This document shows, in pieces, positions 8,484 to 18,816 of a stretch of DNA of 64,000 nucleotides (position 1 is the first letter of the stretch; each line of letters begins with the position of its first letter). The notes beneath the pieces were generated by a model that searched no databases, was not told the DNA's origin, and saw only the letters and a program-made list of their open reading frames with translations. This stretch comes from Anaerocaecibacter muris. Its GTDB lineage: Bacteria; Bacillota; Clostridia; Christensenellales; Pumilibacteraceae. The stretch lies in contig NZ_CALPCE010000004.1 of assembly GCF_943192945.1 (NCBI RefSeq), positions 181,958 to 245,957 on the forward strand. Reading direction: 5' to 3'. A program made the translations under genes and the position numbers.

Positions 8484-11162
8484 TCAAACGTAAGAAATAG
8501 GCGGTTCGACGGGATATATCGGATCTTTCGGCGGCGTTATTGGCTTATCAGGATTGGTTGGAATATCCGGTTGATTAGGGTATACATTCGGATATGTTAT
8601 TCCATCAATACCGTCCTTACTCCCCAAAAGATGTAAATTTTTTGCTATTTCAACGTTATACGTAAGTTCTACAACAACTTGTTCCTCGCCGTTTCCCTCA
8701 ATAGGCAAAGCTCCCTTACCGCCTTTTCCGCCTTTCCCCGCACTCCATATCAGCGCTCCTGAAACTGGCGGTTTGCCGTCGCCGCCGTTTCCGGCTCTAC
8801 CGGCACAAATCACCACATTAACATTATAATAATCAAATGGATCCATATGGATCGAAAGTTTATTACATAATACTTGAATCGCGCTTGCGCCGTTCTCTCC
8901 GTTTGTTCCGCCAAAATCATCGGTATGCCCGTCTTCCCCATCTCTACCATAAATACTTAAAGCCCCATGAGGTAAGATTTTCAACTCAGAACACCTAATC
9001 GCAACTCCACGATTGATAACTGTGCCATTATTATCTTCATTAACTGCGAACACCGTCATAGGCTCATAGGGCGAGCGGCGATATAAAGATTCCGTTCCGT
9101 AAATTTCAACATTTCCGTATGTTAATAACTCAATCGAACCATCAGAACAAATTGTAGAATCGGCATTAAGACCGCGCATCTTAATTTTATCAAGCAAAAT
9201 GGATGTAAATATACCGTTATTAATCTGAATAGAACACGGATAAATATAATCGGCACTAGAATTCCCGTATACATTTAATTGAACAACTTTAGATTCAATT
9301 ATTATATCACACTTTACTTTGATTGTAGGCGGCATATAAATATATAACTTCTCAAACGTTTCCAACACTATCCTTTCTGCTTCCGTTTCTAAATACACTG
9401 TCGCTCTGCTTTCAACACGCAAATTTCCTATACTCCCTTTGTCAATCTTTTGCCTTTTCATTACAATAGTATATTTCCCAAATTGAACGTTCTCAAATAT
9501 TATTTCATCTTCTACCGTATATTTGTTAGGATTGTGGTTTTCAATACCATAATCGGATAAGAGTGTGCCGTTATATCCCGGAAATTGAGTACACGTTTCT
9601 ATATAGTAATCAATATCATAATAAATAATATCCCAGTCGGCGTACAAAATATAGTCGCTTTCTATATTCCAAATTTGCGCGCTTGACATATCGGGGTTAT
9701 AGTATTTTTCGCCCTCGCCATCGGGTTGCGTGTAATATCCCGTAAACTCATATCCGCGACGTTGCGGCGCGTCGGCTTGCGGCATGTCATAATCGACATA
9801 AGCCGCGACCTCGTCCGTACCTATATTTTCCGTACCGCCGTCTTTATCCAACGTTATTATCGCTTTTTTATATTCTATTTTTGCACCATTTATACAATCA
9901 TCCCATTTCTCTAACCATCCCGACTGCTCTTTATAAAAATCGAAATAAATCGTTTGACTTTCATCCCACTCACCAAATACAGTATTTCCAAGATTATCGA
10001 CAGAATTAGGTATATAAACAGCCTTCAGCGAATTACACCAGGAAAATACCTCATTTCCAATATTTACTATATTTGATGAAAGTTGATTTATTTTGATATT
10101 AGGGTTTATATTTCTTATTTCTTCTAAATTTATGCAATTAAAAAATGTATTATCAGGTATGGCATTTAATGAGTCCGGTAATGTTATGCGTTTAGCAAAC
10201 GAGCCTGCAAAAACATTGATAGATTTACGGCTCTCTGTGTTAAGATCCATAGTTTCGTCATGGTCGTTTAAAGTTATATCCACATAAATATCTATATAAT
10301 CGGTTTCGGTATATGAAAACGCATCACTACATATATTTATAGAATGACTTGAACTTTCTTCATTATGCTTTATTGTTATTGAATTCAATCGACAGCCCGA
10401 GAAAGCATTTTTACTAATTTCCAAAATCGGTAGCCCGTTATAAGTACTCGGGATTACTAAATCTATATCTTTAATAGTTTGATTGCTTTTTATTTTATAC
10501 CCGTAAACATTGTCATCCTTAATCAATTTATCACACACAAGTGTGCCCTCATCTAAATATACAATCTCTGCCGTATCTGCCATATTGGCGCACCAATTTG
10601 GGTTTAACGCATTCATTTCCGCTTCCGGCATTCGTGAGTATATGCGGTTGGGATTATTACGAAATAAATTTGATCCAAATGTTTTCATTTGCGATGGTAT
10701 AATAATATCTTTAACCTTTGTACAGTTGGCAAAGGCGTTGTCTTTTATTTCTTTAACTCCGCCGTAATTTATAATCTCTTCCAAATTTCTACAATTATAA
10801 AAAGCATTATTTCCGATTTTTTTAATTCCCAGAATATCAATTTTTACCAAATTTACGCAGTTTGCAAAACCATTATCGTAAATTTCGGTTATCGGTTTAT
10901 TATTATACTTAAGGGGGATCTTAATTTCTTTAACATCTTTTTTACGCACGCGGACACTATAACCTTTATTGTCGCTTGTAGCATGAAACGCAAACAGTTC
11001 TTCAAGTTCCGCATCGCTATTTTGAGTTACAATACCGTCAACAGAATCGGCAAAAATTGTTGCTTTGTTATTCTCACATAACAGATACAACCCCGCGCAC
11101 AGCACAACCACCACTATAAAAAGTAAGATTATAATACTTTTGTTTTTTGCTTTGACTTTCAT
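8484..11162 (-). CDS. large BspA-like leucine-rich-repeat secreted protein
   Basis: An 892-residue protein. The start is ATG at 11162, behind AAAAGGAG. An N-terminal hydrophobic segment (residues about 9-30) looks like a signal anchor. The first half holds LRR_5/BspA-type repeats (patterns like AFANCVNLVKI, NAFYNCRNLEEI). A Listeria-Bacteroides-type repeat follows (ITLDKDGG...GYEFTGYYT...YADW, about residues 470-550). Then comes a beta-rich region with many glycines, and a proline-rich tail. Such proteins are usually surface-exposed adhesins or binding proteins. No sortase motif is visible. It lies 52 bp downstream of a related lipoprotein on the same strand, so the two probably form an operon. 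Confidence 0.8.
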   Translation of the reverse strand: MKVKAKNKSIIILLFIVVVVLCAGLYLLCENNKATIFADSVDGIVTQNSDAELEELFAFHATSDNKGYSVRVRKKDVKEIKIPLKYNNKPITEIYDNGFANCVNLVKIDILGIKKIGNNAFYNCRNLEEIINYGGVKEIKDNAFANCTKVKDIIIPSQMKTFGSNLFRNNPNRIYSRMPEAEMNALNPNWCANMADTAEIVYLDEGTLVCDKLIKDDNVYGYKIKSNQTIKDIDLVIPSTYNGLPILEISKNAFSGCRLNSITIKHNEESSSHSINICSDAFSYTETDYIDIYVDITLNDHDETMDLNTESRKSINVFAGSFAKRITLPDSLNAIPDNTFFNCINLEEIRNINPNIKINQLSSNIVNIGNEVFSWCNSLKAVYIPNSVDNLGNTVFGEWDESQTIYFDFYKEQSGWLEKWDDCINGAKIEYKKAIITLDKDGGTENIGTDEVAAYVDYDMPQADAPQRRGYEFTGYYTQPDGEGEKYYNPDMSSAQIWNIESDYILYADWDIIYYDIDYYIETCTQFPGYNGTLLSDYGIENHNPNKYTVEDEIIFENVQFGKYTIVMKRQKIDKGSIGNLRVESRATVYLETEAERIVLETFEKLYIYMPPTIKVKCDIIIESKVVQLNVYGNSSADYIYPCSIQINNGIFTSILLDKIKMRGLNADSTICSDGSIELLTYGNVEIYGTESLYRRSPYEPMTVFAVNEDNNGTVINRGVAIRCSELKILPHGALSIYGRDGEDGHTDDFGGTNGENGASAIQVLCNKLSIHMDPFDYYNVNVVICAGRAGNGGDGKPPVSGALIWSAGKGGKGGKGALPIEGNGEEQVVVELTYNVEIAKNLHLLGSKDGIDGITYPNVYPNQPDIPTNPDKPITPPKDPIYPVEPPISYV

Positions 11163-11214
11163 AATAGTTCTCCTTTTGTTTTTATTAAAATACCTTACGG
11201 TATAATAACCTAAA

Positions 11215-13218
11215 TTACGGGCGGCGTAGAATGATAACATCATTTGGAAACACCAATCGTTGCAATTTATCGCAACCCTCAAATGCTTCTATATATAACG
11301 TTTTTACATTTTTCATACCGTAAACGCGTTCTAAATTTTTACAATTGCGAAAAGCGTGCAACATTATGTCCACAACCGTGTCCGGAATATAAACTTTTTT
11401 TAATTTTTCATGATCTTGGCATACTCTAACGTGAATTCCTATAATCGGTACACCGTTGATTGTTGCGGGGATAACCGCCTCCGAAATGTTTTTTTCAACA
11501 TACGATAAACTATATCCGGTAATCGCTTTTCCGTCTACTATTATTTTATTGTAGAAGAAGTGCATCCCGCCGCCGACGTCGCTCGGCATGCCCATTTCTC
11601 CGACGCAAACTGTTTTTGCCGATGCGGGGCGCGCATTATCCCACTGCGCGTTAATTTTATCCGCTTCCGCCCGCGATTTTCTTATATATATCGTATTTGG
11701 ATTGTTTTTAAAAATATTTGCGCCCGCTTTTTCCAAGGAGTGCGGCAATACGATTTCGTTTAACCTTATGCAATCGGAAAACGCCTCTGCTCCTATTGCA
11801 GTCACTTCGTTAAGACCCGCAACGCGTATTAAGTTTCCGCAACCCGAAAATGCGTTTTGTCCTATCTTGATCACAGTTTCGGGAACATACGCTGTAACGA
11901 CCTTGCTGTTCATGAATCCGCGATCCGCGATTTCCGTAACAGGCAATCCGTTATAATGCGACGGGATTAACGCTTCCGTCATGTCATAATCCCGTGCGCT
12001 TACCGAATATCCCGCACCGTCGTTTGTCAATGTAAAGTTAAACAACTCGTCGTCGTCCTTTAATGCGTATTCGTCGTTCGGTTTTCCTTCCGCACCGATA
12101 TATGTTATATGCGGAATAGATACGGTATCGGTGGGGATATTATAGTTTATATCGGTATTTGTAAGTTTTACACGAGTTAAAATACGTCTGCTATAAAAGT
12201 CGCTTGATATTAATTGCGAATTCCCAAGAAAAATATACTCAACGGTTTCGGGAAGTATATATTTTTTTAAAGATTTACAACCGTTAAAAGCAAATGAAAG
12301 AAACCGCAACTTATTCATTCCGATTATCTTTTCCAAATTTATGCAGTCTTCAAAAGCGTTGGCATCCAAAGCGATGACGCCCAGCATTCCTTTAACCGTC
12401 CTTAAATTCTTACAGTGGGTAAAAGCTCGAGGATAAATTTCCTTAACCGTATCGGGTATAAATACATAATTCAGTTCTGTGCAAGTTGAAAATCCGCGTT
12501 CAGCCACGGATATAACAGGCAAACCGTTAACATAATCCGGAATTATCGCCTCTGTCAGCGTCCTATCGTTTGCCGCAACTTTGTAACCGTCTTCGTATTC
12601 CTCAATCGTAAATTTCAATTTACCTATAACAACGGTTTCTTGCGCAAACTCCGCCGTTACCGTAAAAGACTTATCCGCTATGTCGCTACGTTGTTTCGCA
12701 ATCGATCCGTCCGACCATTTAATAAATACAAAACCGTCTTCCGCTACCGCACGCACTTCCTTCGTATACACGCCGCGCATAACTGTTTGCGTACTTTCTC
12801 CGTCAATGCGCCCGCCATCCGACGCAAGATATATAAGCGTAACGACCTCGTCGCTATTTATATCTCGGTCGCTATCGGTTTTTATAATCGAGTCCGAGTT
12901 TGACACTTTGCCGTCGTTCGAGCCGCTCGGCGACGTTTCGGGCGCGCTCGGGAACACAATGTCGGGCAAGGTCGGCGTTTTATTCGGTTTGCTATTATCT
13001 GAATCTAAATATGTATTATCTATTTTATCGTTTGATACGATTGAATCGACTGTCGGCGCATCGCCACAGTCGTCAAATTTCATATTTACGTCTGAAATTG
13101 CCGCATCGTCAAAAGCGTGCTCCGAATTGTCATTAGTCACAATCCCGCAAGCAGATAGAAACACCGCGCACATTATAACTGCGATAAGCAAGGGGACGAC
13201 TTTTATTTTATTTTTCAT
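11215..13218 (-). CDS. BspA-like leucine-rich-repeat lipoprotein
   Basis: A 667-residue lipoprotein. The start is ATG at 13218 with the strong site AAAGGAGGG. The signal peptide ends in lipobox LSAC, with the lipidated cysteine at residue 24. A low-complexity acidic linker follows, then an InlB-like repeat (VTLIYLASDGG...GFVFIKWSDG), then three blocks of LRR_5 repeats (AFTHCKNLRTVKG, AFSGCGNLIRVAG, AFRNCKNLERVYG), each opened by a segment such as YKVAANDRTLTEAIIPDYVNG. It is likely anchored on the outer face of the membrane. A shortened relative is found at 63351-63869. Confidence 0.85.
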   Translation of the reverse strand: MKNKIKVVPLLIAVIMCAVFLSACGIVTNDNSEHAFDDAAISDVNMKFDDCGDAPTVDSIVSNDKIDNTYLDSDNSKPNKTPTLPDIVFPSAPETSPSGSNDGKVSNSDSIIKTDSDRDINSDEVVTLIYLASDGGRIDGESTQTVMRGVYTKEVRAVAEDGFVFIKWSDGSIAKQRSDIADKSFTVTAEFAQETVVIGKLKFTIEEYEDGYKVAANDRTLTEAIIPDYVNGLPVISVAERGFSTCTELNYVFIPDTVKEIYPRAFTHCKNLRTVKGMLGVIALDANAFEDCINLEKIIGMNKLRFLSFAFNGCKSLKKYILPETVEYIFLGNSQLISSDFYSRRILTRVKLTNTDINYNIPTDTVSIPHITYIGAEGKPNDEYALKDDDELFNFTLTNDGAGYSVSARDYDMTEALIPSHYNGLPVTEIADRGFMNSKVVTAYVPETVIKIGQNAFSGCGNLIRVAGLNEVTAIGAEAFSDCIRLNEIVLPHSLEKAGANIFKNNPNTIYIRKSRAEADKINAQWDNARPASAKTVCVGEMGMPSDVGGGMHFFYNKIIVDGKAITGYSLSYVEKNISEAVIPATINGVPIIGIHVRVCQDHEKLKKVYIPDTVVDIMLHAFRNCKNLERVYGMKNVKTLYIEAFEGCDKLQRLVFPNDVIILRRP

Positions 13219-13237
13219 ATTGCCCTCCTTTTTCGCA

Positions 13238-13267
13238 ATTCTATCACAATTCAATTGCAAATGTCAA
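13238..13267 (-). promoter_or_regulatory. promoter of the LRR lipoprotein gene
   Basis: On the minus strand TTGACA (13267-13262) and TAGAAT (13243-13238), 18 bp apart, about 20 bases upstream of the start codon. The leader is very short and holds just the ribosome binding site. Confidence 0.65.
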
Positions 13268-13431
13268 TACGATCGCATTTTCTCGTATAATTATAATATA
13301 TTTTTCAAGTATATTATATCTCAATCATTTACTGTCCGCACAAGCAAAATTTAACAAAGAAGTAACCCTTTGTTTATTTCTGTATATATATTTATATTAT
13401 ATTAGCTTATATACTATTCTGATAAGAATAA

Positions 13432-13968
13432 TCACGCCAATCGAAGCAAAACAGATGCAGGCTCGCACAAAATAGACCGCGCATAGTCGTAATCGCGCAG
13501 GTAGATTTTTGCCTGTTCTTCCTCGGCGATTATCGGGATTCGATCGTGATATTCGCTTACGGGCGAAGTTGCTTGCTTGGTCAAGACAATAAAGCGATTT
13601 TCGCCGTTTTCTACTCGATAAAATCCGCACAGAAACAGCGGCGCGCCGTCGGCACGCACAAAGTATCTGCGGCGTTTTTCGCTGTCCCACTCGTAAAAAC
13701 CGTTGGCGGGCACGGCGCAACGCCGAGCATAAAAGCTCGGCGCAAACATGGGCTTTTGCGTGACCGTTTCGGCGCGCGCGTTTATAAGCACGCCTTTTTT
13801 GTCGTACCGAGTAAAGCCCCATTTGCATGCGGTCGGACGGGCGGCGGTCAAAATAACCGCCTTGTCCGACGGGAAAACGTCGCCGCCGTCGCGCATGTCC
13901 AAATCCTCGGCAAGCTCGCTTAAATACTTGCTTACCGTCGTTTTATCCACATTGAAAGTTGCGCACAT
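13432..13968 (-). CDS. SOS response-associated peptidase (SRAP, YedK/HMCES family)
   Basis: A 178-residue SRAP-domain protein. The family forms a thiazolidine crosslink with abasic sites in single-stranded DNA through the cysteine exposed after removal of Met1. Visible catalytic features are Cys2, N63 and R65 in NARAET, the RRCAVPANGFYEW motif (glutamate 93) and H141 in HDRIP. The length is slightly shorter than typical (about 200-220). It begins 36 bp after the DUF885 lipoprotein gene on the same strand and may be co-transcribed with it. No LexA-type box was identified. Confidence 0.92.
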   Translation of the reverse strand: MCATFNVDKTTVSKYLSELAEDLDMRDGGDVFPSDKAVILTAARPTACKWGFTRYDKKGVLINARAETVTQKPMFAPSFYARRCAVPANGFYEWDSEKRRRYFVRADGAPLFLCGFYRVENGENRFIVLTKQATSPVSEYHDRIPIIAEEEQAKIYLRDYDYARSILCEPASVLLRLA

Positions 13969-14004
13969 ATTTACAGTATTTATTAGTTTTGCCTGCGCTA
14001 TTCT

Positions 14005-15882
14005 TTACAGCTTGCTTTTTACGGATTTTATATATTCGTCCGTAATCTGTTTTACGCGCGGCACGGACGCTTTGCCTTCCGCCAACAGCACGCCGTTAAA
14101 TTCCGTTTCCGAATACGCGTCGCCCAGTTCCGCTTTTGCCTTGTCGTGAACAGTCGCAAAAGTGTACGCCCCATAGCCGTAAGGCACGTACACGGCAGGA
14201 ATTTCCATTAAGAATTCTATTTGCTCGCGCGCCTCGGCTTCGCCTATTTCCATATCGACCAAATCGTCAACGGTTGCGCCGAAGTAGTTTACGATCAAAT
14301 CGGCTACGACCATATTGCAATAACCGTACATTGCTTCGTACTTTTTATACTCGCAAAACAGCTGAACGGCAACGTCGTCGCTCGCCTCCGCAATATCGTC
14401 CATCAACGCGAACTCGACGTACACTGCCCAGCCCTCCGCAAAGGTTAGCGAGCCTAACACCGTTGACAAAAAGTCGGTTCCCTTTTCCTTGGAATAAACA
14501 TGCGCATACAGATGTCCGGGATAGCCCTCGTGCGCCATTGTCATAAGCAAATCGTTGGGATTGTCCATCGCGCTGACGGGATTTATGGTAATGCTTTCCG
14601 CCGAATTGTTTTGATCGAGCGGCGACAGCCTGTAATATGCCAATGTATTTGTTATACTCGCCACCGTTTCGTCCATATAGTTAATGCTTATCTGCGGCGC
14701 CGTTTCGAGATCGGGAACTATCTTTTTAGCCGCAATCTTTAAATAATCGAGCATTTTCTCGGGCGTATTCAAATCCATCAACGCCTTTTCGCCGTTACTG
14801 TACGCATTGAAATCGTCGTAAGCCGCTTTATTCGCGACTTCAAGCGTTTTGACGACCGTATTTATATCGTTTAATTTTTGCGCGCAATCGTCAGCCGCAG
14901 ACGTAAGTTCATTCAATACGGAGTTCACATCGGCATTGATCATGCCCGTTTTATTACCGAACGCCCATTTATAATATTCTTTGCCCAAGTCCCCGTAAGA
15001 CGCGAGATAGCTTTGCCCGGTAAGGGTGACGTTGCCTTTATATTCGTTTAAGCCACGCGACAACGCAGTTACGCCAACCATAAAATTATCTGTAAGCGCG
15101 GCATTGTATTGAGTTTTATAGTCCTGTTTTTGCGACGCAGTCAAGAAGTTTGCGCCGTCTATTTTATCGTCTATATAGTCGTATAAGTAAAAGTTTCCGC
15201 CCTGCGCCGAAATGTTGTCCAGATAACTCTGCATGGACATGACGGTATAGTCGTACAAAGGAAAACCCGCCTTTTCGCGATCGCGCGCATAGTCGAGGTA
15301 CGTTCCGAACGCGTCTTTTGTGGAAACGGTGATTTTAAGCAAATCGGTCACGTCCTGTTCGTTGCGAAAAGCGTAACCCTCCATAACCGTAGCAAAGTCT
15401 GCGACATACCCGCCCTGCGAGCTTATGTACGACCCGCCGATTAAATTTAATTGCGTTGCGTTTGCCGATCCGTACATGGACGAAAAACTATCCAAAAGAT
15501 TTTGCATTGTGCGGTACGTTATTTTATCGGCTTCGGACAAGTCCGCAAATTTATATTTTTTCATTTCTGATTTGTACATTCCGAATACAAAATTCACGGT
15601 TGCCGCGTCGCTCTTTGAGAGCGGCGAATAGGAATACCAGCTCGGCTCGCCGTAACGCTCGTAACCGTAGGACTGTTCGGGCGTGACCGACAGCGAATTC
15701 CAGCTCATCACATCCGACCCCATCAATGTCAACATAACTTCATTGCCAAACTCCGCAAAAGTATCGGGATCGTAATACTGTTCGGGGCGTTCGTGCAGAC
15801 ACCCTGCAAGTCCGAAACAAAGACTCGTCGCGGACACCACCGCGCACATTGCGACTGCCGTCGATTTTTTACGCATATACAT
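14005..15882 (-). CDS. DUF885 family lipoprotein, putative zinc peptidase
   Basis: A 625-residue protein. A signal peptide ends in LAGC (lipidated Cys28). The DUF885 zinc-site motif HEGYPGH lies near residue 450, in MTMAHEGYPGHLYAHVYS, followed by a conserved glutamate-containing region (FAEGWAVYVE). Proteins with this architecture are predicted metallopeptidases acting outside the membrane; the substrate is unknown. The first ATG (15882) is chosen because GAGGAG lies nine bases upstream. A second ATG is two codons in. The SRAP gene follows closely. Confidence 0.88.
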   Translation of the reverse strand: MYMRKKSTAVAMCAVVSATSLCFGLAGCLHERPEQYYDPDTFAEFGNEVMLTLMGSDVMSWNSLSVTPEQSYGYERYGEPSWYSYSPLSKSDAATVNFVFGMYKSEMKKYKFADLSEADKITYRTMQNLLDSFSSMYGSANATQLNLIGGSYISSQGGYVADFATVMEGYAFRNEQDVTDLLKITVSTKDAFGTYLDYARDREKAGFPLYDYTVMSMQSYLDNISAQGGNFYLYDYIDDKIDGANFLTASQKQDYKTQYNAALTDNFMVGVTALSRGLNEYKGNVTLTGQSYLASYGDLGKEYYKWAFGNKTGMINADVNSVLNELTSAADDCAQKLNDINTVVKTLEVANKAAYDDFNAYSNGEKALMDLNTPEKMLDYLKIAAKKIVPDLETAPQISINYMDETVASITNTLAYYRLSPLDQNNSAESITINPVSAMDNPNDLLMTMAHEGYPGHLYAHVYSKEKGTDFLSTVLGSLTFAEGWAVYVEFALMDDIAEASDDVAVQLFCEYKKYEAMYGYCNMVVADLIVNYFGATVDDLVDMEIGEAEAREQIEFLMEIPAVYVPYGYGAYTFATVHDKAKAELGDAYSETEFNGVLLAEGKASVPRVKQITDEYIKSVKSKL

Positions 15883-15922
15883 ATAAAGATACTCCTCACG
15901 TAGTATATTTCGCTACGCGATA

Positions 15923-15952
15923 ATTATATCACTTTGCGCGAATAATTGTCAA
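15923..15952 (-). promoter_or_regulatory. promoter of the DUF885 lipoprotein gene
   Basis: Minus-strand TTGACA (15952-15947) and TATAAT (15928-15923), both full consensus, 18 bp spacer, about 40 bases before the start codon. Confidence 0.75.
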
Positions 15953-15986
15953 CTTTGTCGAATACGGTCGTTTCGCGCCGAATAAT

Positions 15987-18740
15987 TTAATACTTTATTA
16001 TACTGCCCGTCGAGTCGGTTGCGGAAATGACTTCGACGCAGGACGGCATGCGCGAAATAAGCGCTTCCGCGTGCGTAATCACGCCGACAAGACAGTCGCC
16101 CGACAGCGATTCGAGCGCGCCGTAAACAACGTCGATAAGTTCCTCGTCGAGCGTGCCGAAGCCCTCGTCCAAAAAGAAAAACGCGTTGTGTCCGCGGCTC
16201 TGCGTGCGCGCTATCGCTATCGCCACCGCGAGCGACGCCAAAAACAGCTCGCCGCCCGACAGCGTGTCCGTCTTGCGCGACTTGCCGCCGTTAAGATAGT
16301 CGGAAACGATAAACCCGTCCTCGCGGTCATACGTCATTGTGTACTTGCCGCCCGACACGTCGTTTAATATCTCGCTCGCTATGGCGGTAAATTCGGCTAT
16401 GTATTCCGCCGCAACGTATTCGAGCATGGCTTTATTTTTGGTAAGATTATAAATCCTGTCGTAATTGTCCGCGCTCTTTACATATCCGTTGCGCTCGGCT
16501 TCGAGGTTTACAAGTCGCTCGCAATTTTCGGTCAAAACCTTAATTTCCACGTCCTTGACAGCTATGTCTTTTTCGTTTTCGACTATTCGCGCGTTAAGCC
16601 GCTCGATCTCCTCTTTCTTCTCGTTGTACCCGTCTTCGTCGAACGGCGGAATGTCTACGGGGCAATCCTTTTTCGCGGCTTCGAGCGATTGCGCAACCGC
16701 CTCGACCGTCGCCGTCGCCGAATCCGCCCGCGATTTAAGCGATTTGCGCGTTGCTTCGGCAAGCTCCGCCGCCTTTTCGAGCTCGGCTATGCGCGTCGCG
16801 ACCGCGGTCTTTTGCGCCTCGGTCTTACCGCAGTTCTCGCCCAACTTCGCCCTGTATTCCTCCGCTTTACGCTCCGCCTCGACAATAGCGCGCTCCGCCG
16901 CCTTACGTTCCGCATCGAGCGCGGCGGCAACAGGCTCGCCGTCCGATATATTCTTTGTTATCGTCGCGATTTTCGCCGCGATCGTTTTCGCCTTGCCCAA
17001 AATGCCGAAAAGCTGCGCGTACACTTGCGGCTCGACTTTGGTTTGCGCCGCGGCGTTGTTTGCGGCGCTTAACAAATCTTTTGTTTTGTCGCGTTCCGCA
17101 GTAGCGTGAGAGTATGCCGATTTTTCCCTGTCGAGGCGCTTGGCGCACTCCGCTTCCCTATCCGTCGCGGCTTTTAACGCCTTGACCGCCGCGTCGCGTT
17201 CCGCTCTGCGCTTTTCCACGTCTCCGTCGCCGACCGCCGCGCACTGCGCATACGTTCCGCCGCAAACAGGGCACTTGTCGCCCTCGTGCAATTCCGCGCG
17301 AATAGCCGCCGCATGCGAATTTAACTGCGCCGCCGCCAACGCCTTTTGCGCGCGCTCCTCGTTTTCCGACGCGTCGCGCTTCGCCTCGCAAGCGGTCTTG
17401 TACTCGTTTTCGTAACGCTCAATAACTTTAAGCGCGTCGTCGCACGTCTTGACCGTCCGTTCGTATTCCGCCGCGTACTTTTTGCACGTTTCGGCGCAAG
17501 CGTCGTAATTGCGCTTGTCCGTTTCCAACGAATATATAATGTCCGTCAACTCCGCGCCGCCGATATTGCCGCCGCCGATCACATTTGTCGCCGCCGTAAG
17601 CGCGTCCGACTTGTCCGCAATTCTCGCCGCGCACTCGATAAACTCGCCGAGCGTCGCCGAATATTCCCCGTCCGCGCCTGCTTTTTGCGCGTTGAGTTCG
17701 CGCCGCTTTTCGTCAAGCTCCGCCGCTTTTGCAACCGTGCCGTCAAGCTCGGCTTTTTTCTTGTTTATGTCGGCAACGGTCGCCGAATATTCGTTATCGA
17801 GCGAGTTGAGCGCGCTCAATTCGTTCAGCTGCGCGCGCAACCCTGCGAGCGTTTTTTCCGCCTGCGGATCGATATTCTTTTCAAACTCCGCAAGCTCGGT
17901 CTGCGCCGAATATTGATTTTTTTTCGCCTCGTCGGACTGCAAAGTCAGCTTTTTCACGGCGTTTTGCTTTTCGCAAACGGAAATATACAGATCGTGTTCT
18001 TTACTCAATCCGTCGAGCGCGACGCGCTTGATTTCGCACTCTTTTTTAAGCGCGGTTGTCTTTGCGCGCAATCCCGCTATCGCTTTTTTTTCGTCGTTGA
18101 GTTTTGCGACCGAAATGTCGCCGAGGTCGCGTATTCGCGCGGACACACCCTCCGCCTTTTCGTCCTGCTCGCGTTTTTTTATGCCCGCCAGTTTGTGCAC
18201 GTCGCCGAACCGCATAAGCGAAAATATCTTACCCACCGCCTCGGTTTGTTTGGCGGGCGTCTTTTTGAGGAATTTGGCGTACTCGCCCTGTTCGAGCAAG
18301 TACACGTTTTTAAACTCGTCGGCTTCCAGTCCGATAATGTTTTCCAAGCATGCCGTCGCTTCCTCGCCCTTTGCGTGCGGCGCGCCGTTTTTGTACAGCA
18401 TGCAATCGCCGTTTGCCGTGCGCCTGTCGGTGGGGTTGCCGTCCGCGTCCTTTTCCGCGCGACATTTAATGGTGCGTTCGACCGAATACATGTCGCCGCC
18501 CGCAGTAAAATCAAACACCACGCGCGCGCTCATGCGCGAAAGGTTGACCACGTCGGCAAGATTGCCTTTGCCGCTTCTGCCGTACAGCGCGAACATAATG
18601 CTGTCGAAAATGGTGGTTTTTCCCGCGCCCGTCTTGCCGCTAATGCAAAACAGGTTATTGCGCCCGACCGCCTCGAAGTCGAGGGTTTGCGCGTCGGTAA
18701 ACGAATTTATGCCTTCAATTATCAGTTTTACGGGTTTCAT
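15987..18740 (-). CDS. sbcC: exonuclease subunit SbcC
   Basis: A 917-residue SMC-like ATPase, the partner of SbcD in the nuclease that trims DNA hairpins and protein-blocked ends. Walker A GKTGAGKT is at residues 35-42. Long coiled-coil arms flank a zinc hook CPVCGG near residue 491. The C-terminal ABC signature LSGGE is at 827-831 and Walker B with D-loop LDEGFGTLD at 857-865. The length is near that of other clostridial SbcC proteins. It lies 76 bp downstream of sbcD. Base composition is markedly GC-rich in the coiled-coil part. Confidence 0.95.
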   Translation of the reverse strand: MKPVKLIIEGINSFTDAQTLDFEAVGRNNLFCISGKTGAGKTTIFDSIMFALYGRSGKGNLADVVNLSRMSARVVFDFTAGGDMYSVERTIKCRAEKDADGNPTDRRTANGDCMLYKNGAPHAKGEEATACLENIIGLEADEFKNVYLLEQGEYAKFLKKTPAKQTEAVGKIFSLMRFGDVHKLAGIKKREQDEKAEGVSARIRDLGDISVAKLNDEKKAIAGLRAKTTALKKECEIKRVALDGLSKEHDLYISVCEKQNAVKKLTLQSDEAKKNQYSAQTELAEFEKNIDPQAEKTLAGLRAQLNELSALNSLDNEYSATVADINKKKAELDGTVAKAAELDEKRRELNAQKAGADGEYSATLGEFIECAARIADKSDALTAATNVIGGGNIGGAELTDIIYSLETDKRNYDACAETCKKYAAEYERTVKTCDDALKVIERYENEYKTACEAKRDASENEERAQKALAAAQLNSHAAAIRAELHEGDKCPVCGGTYAQCAAVGDGDVEKRRAERDAAVKALKAATDREAECAKRLDREKSAYSHATAERDKTKDLLSAANNAAAQTKVEPQVYAQLFGILGKAKTIAAKIATITKNISDGEPVAAALDAERKAAERAIVEAERKAEEYRAKLGENCGKTEAQKTAVATRIAELEKAAELAEATRKSLKSRADSATATVEAVAQSLEAAKKDCPVDIPPFDEDGYNEKKEEIERLNARIVENEKDIAVKDVEIKVLTENCERLVNLEAERNGYVKSADNYDRIYNLTKNKAMLEYVAAEYIAEFTAIASEILNDVSGGKYTMTYDREDGFIVSDYLNGGKSRKTDTLSGGELFLASLAVAIAIARTQSRGHNAFFFLDEGFGTLDEELIDVVYGALESLSGDCLVGVITHAEALISRMPSCVEVISATDSTGSIIKY

Positions 18741-18816
18741 TGCGACCGTGCCTTCTCCGTGTTTGACTATCGTTTAAAAGTTTGCCGTCCGCCGTCGCGA
18801 CGGCGAAGCTATGCGA

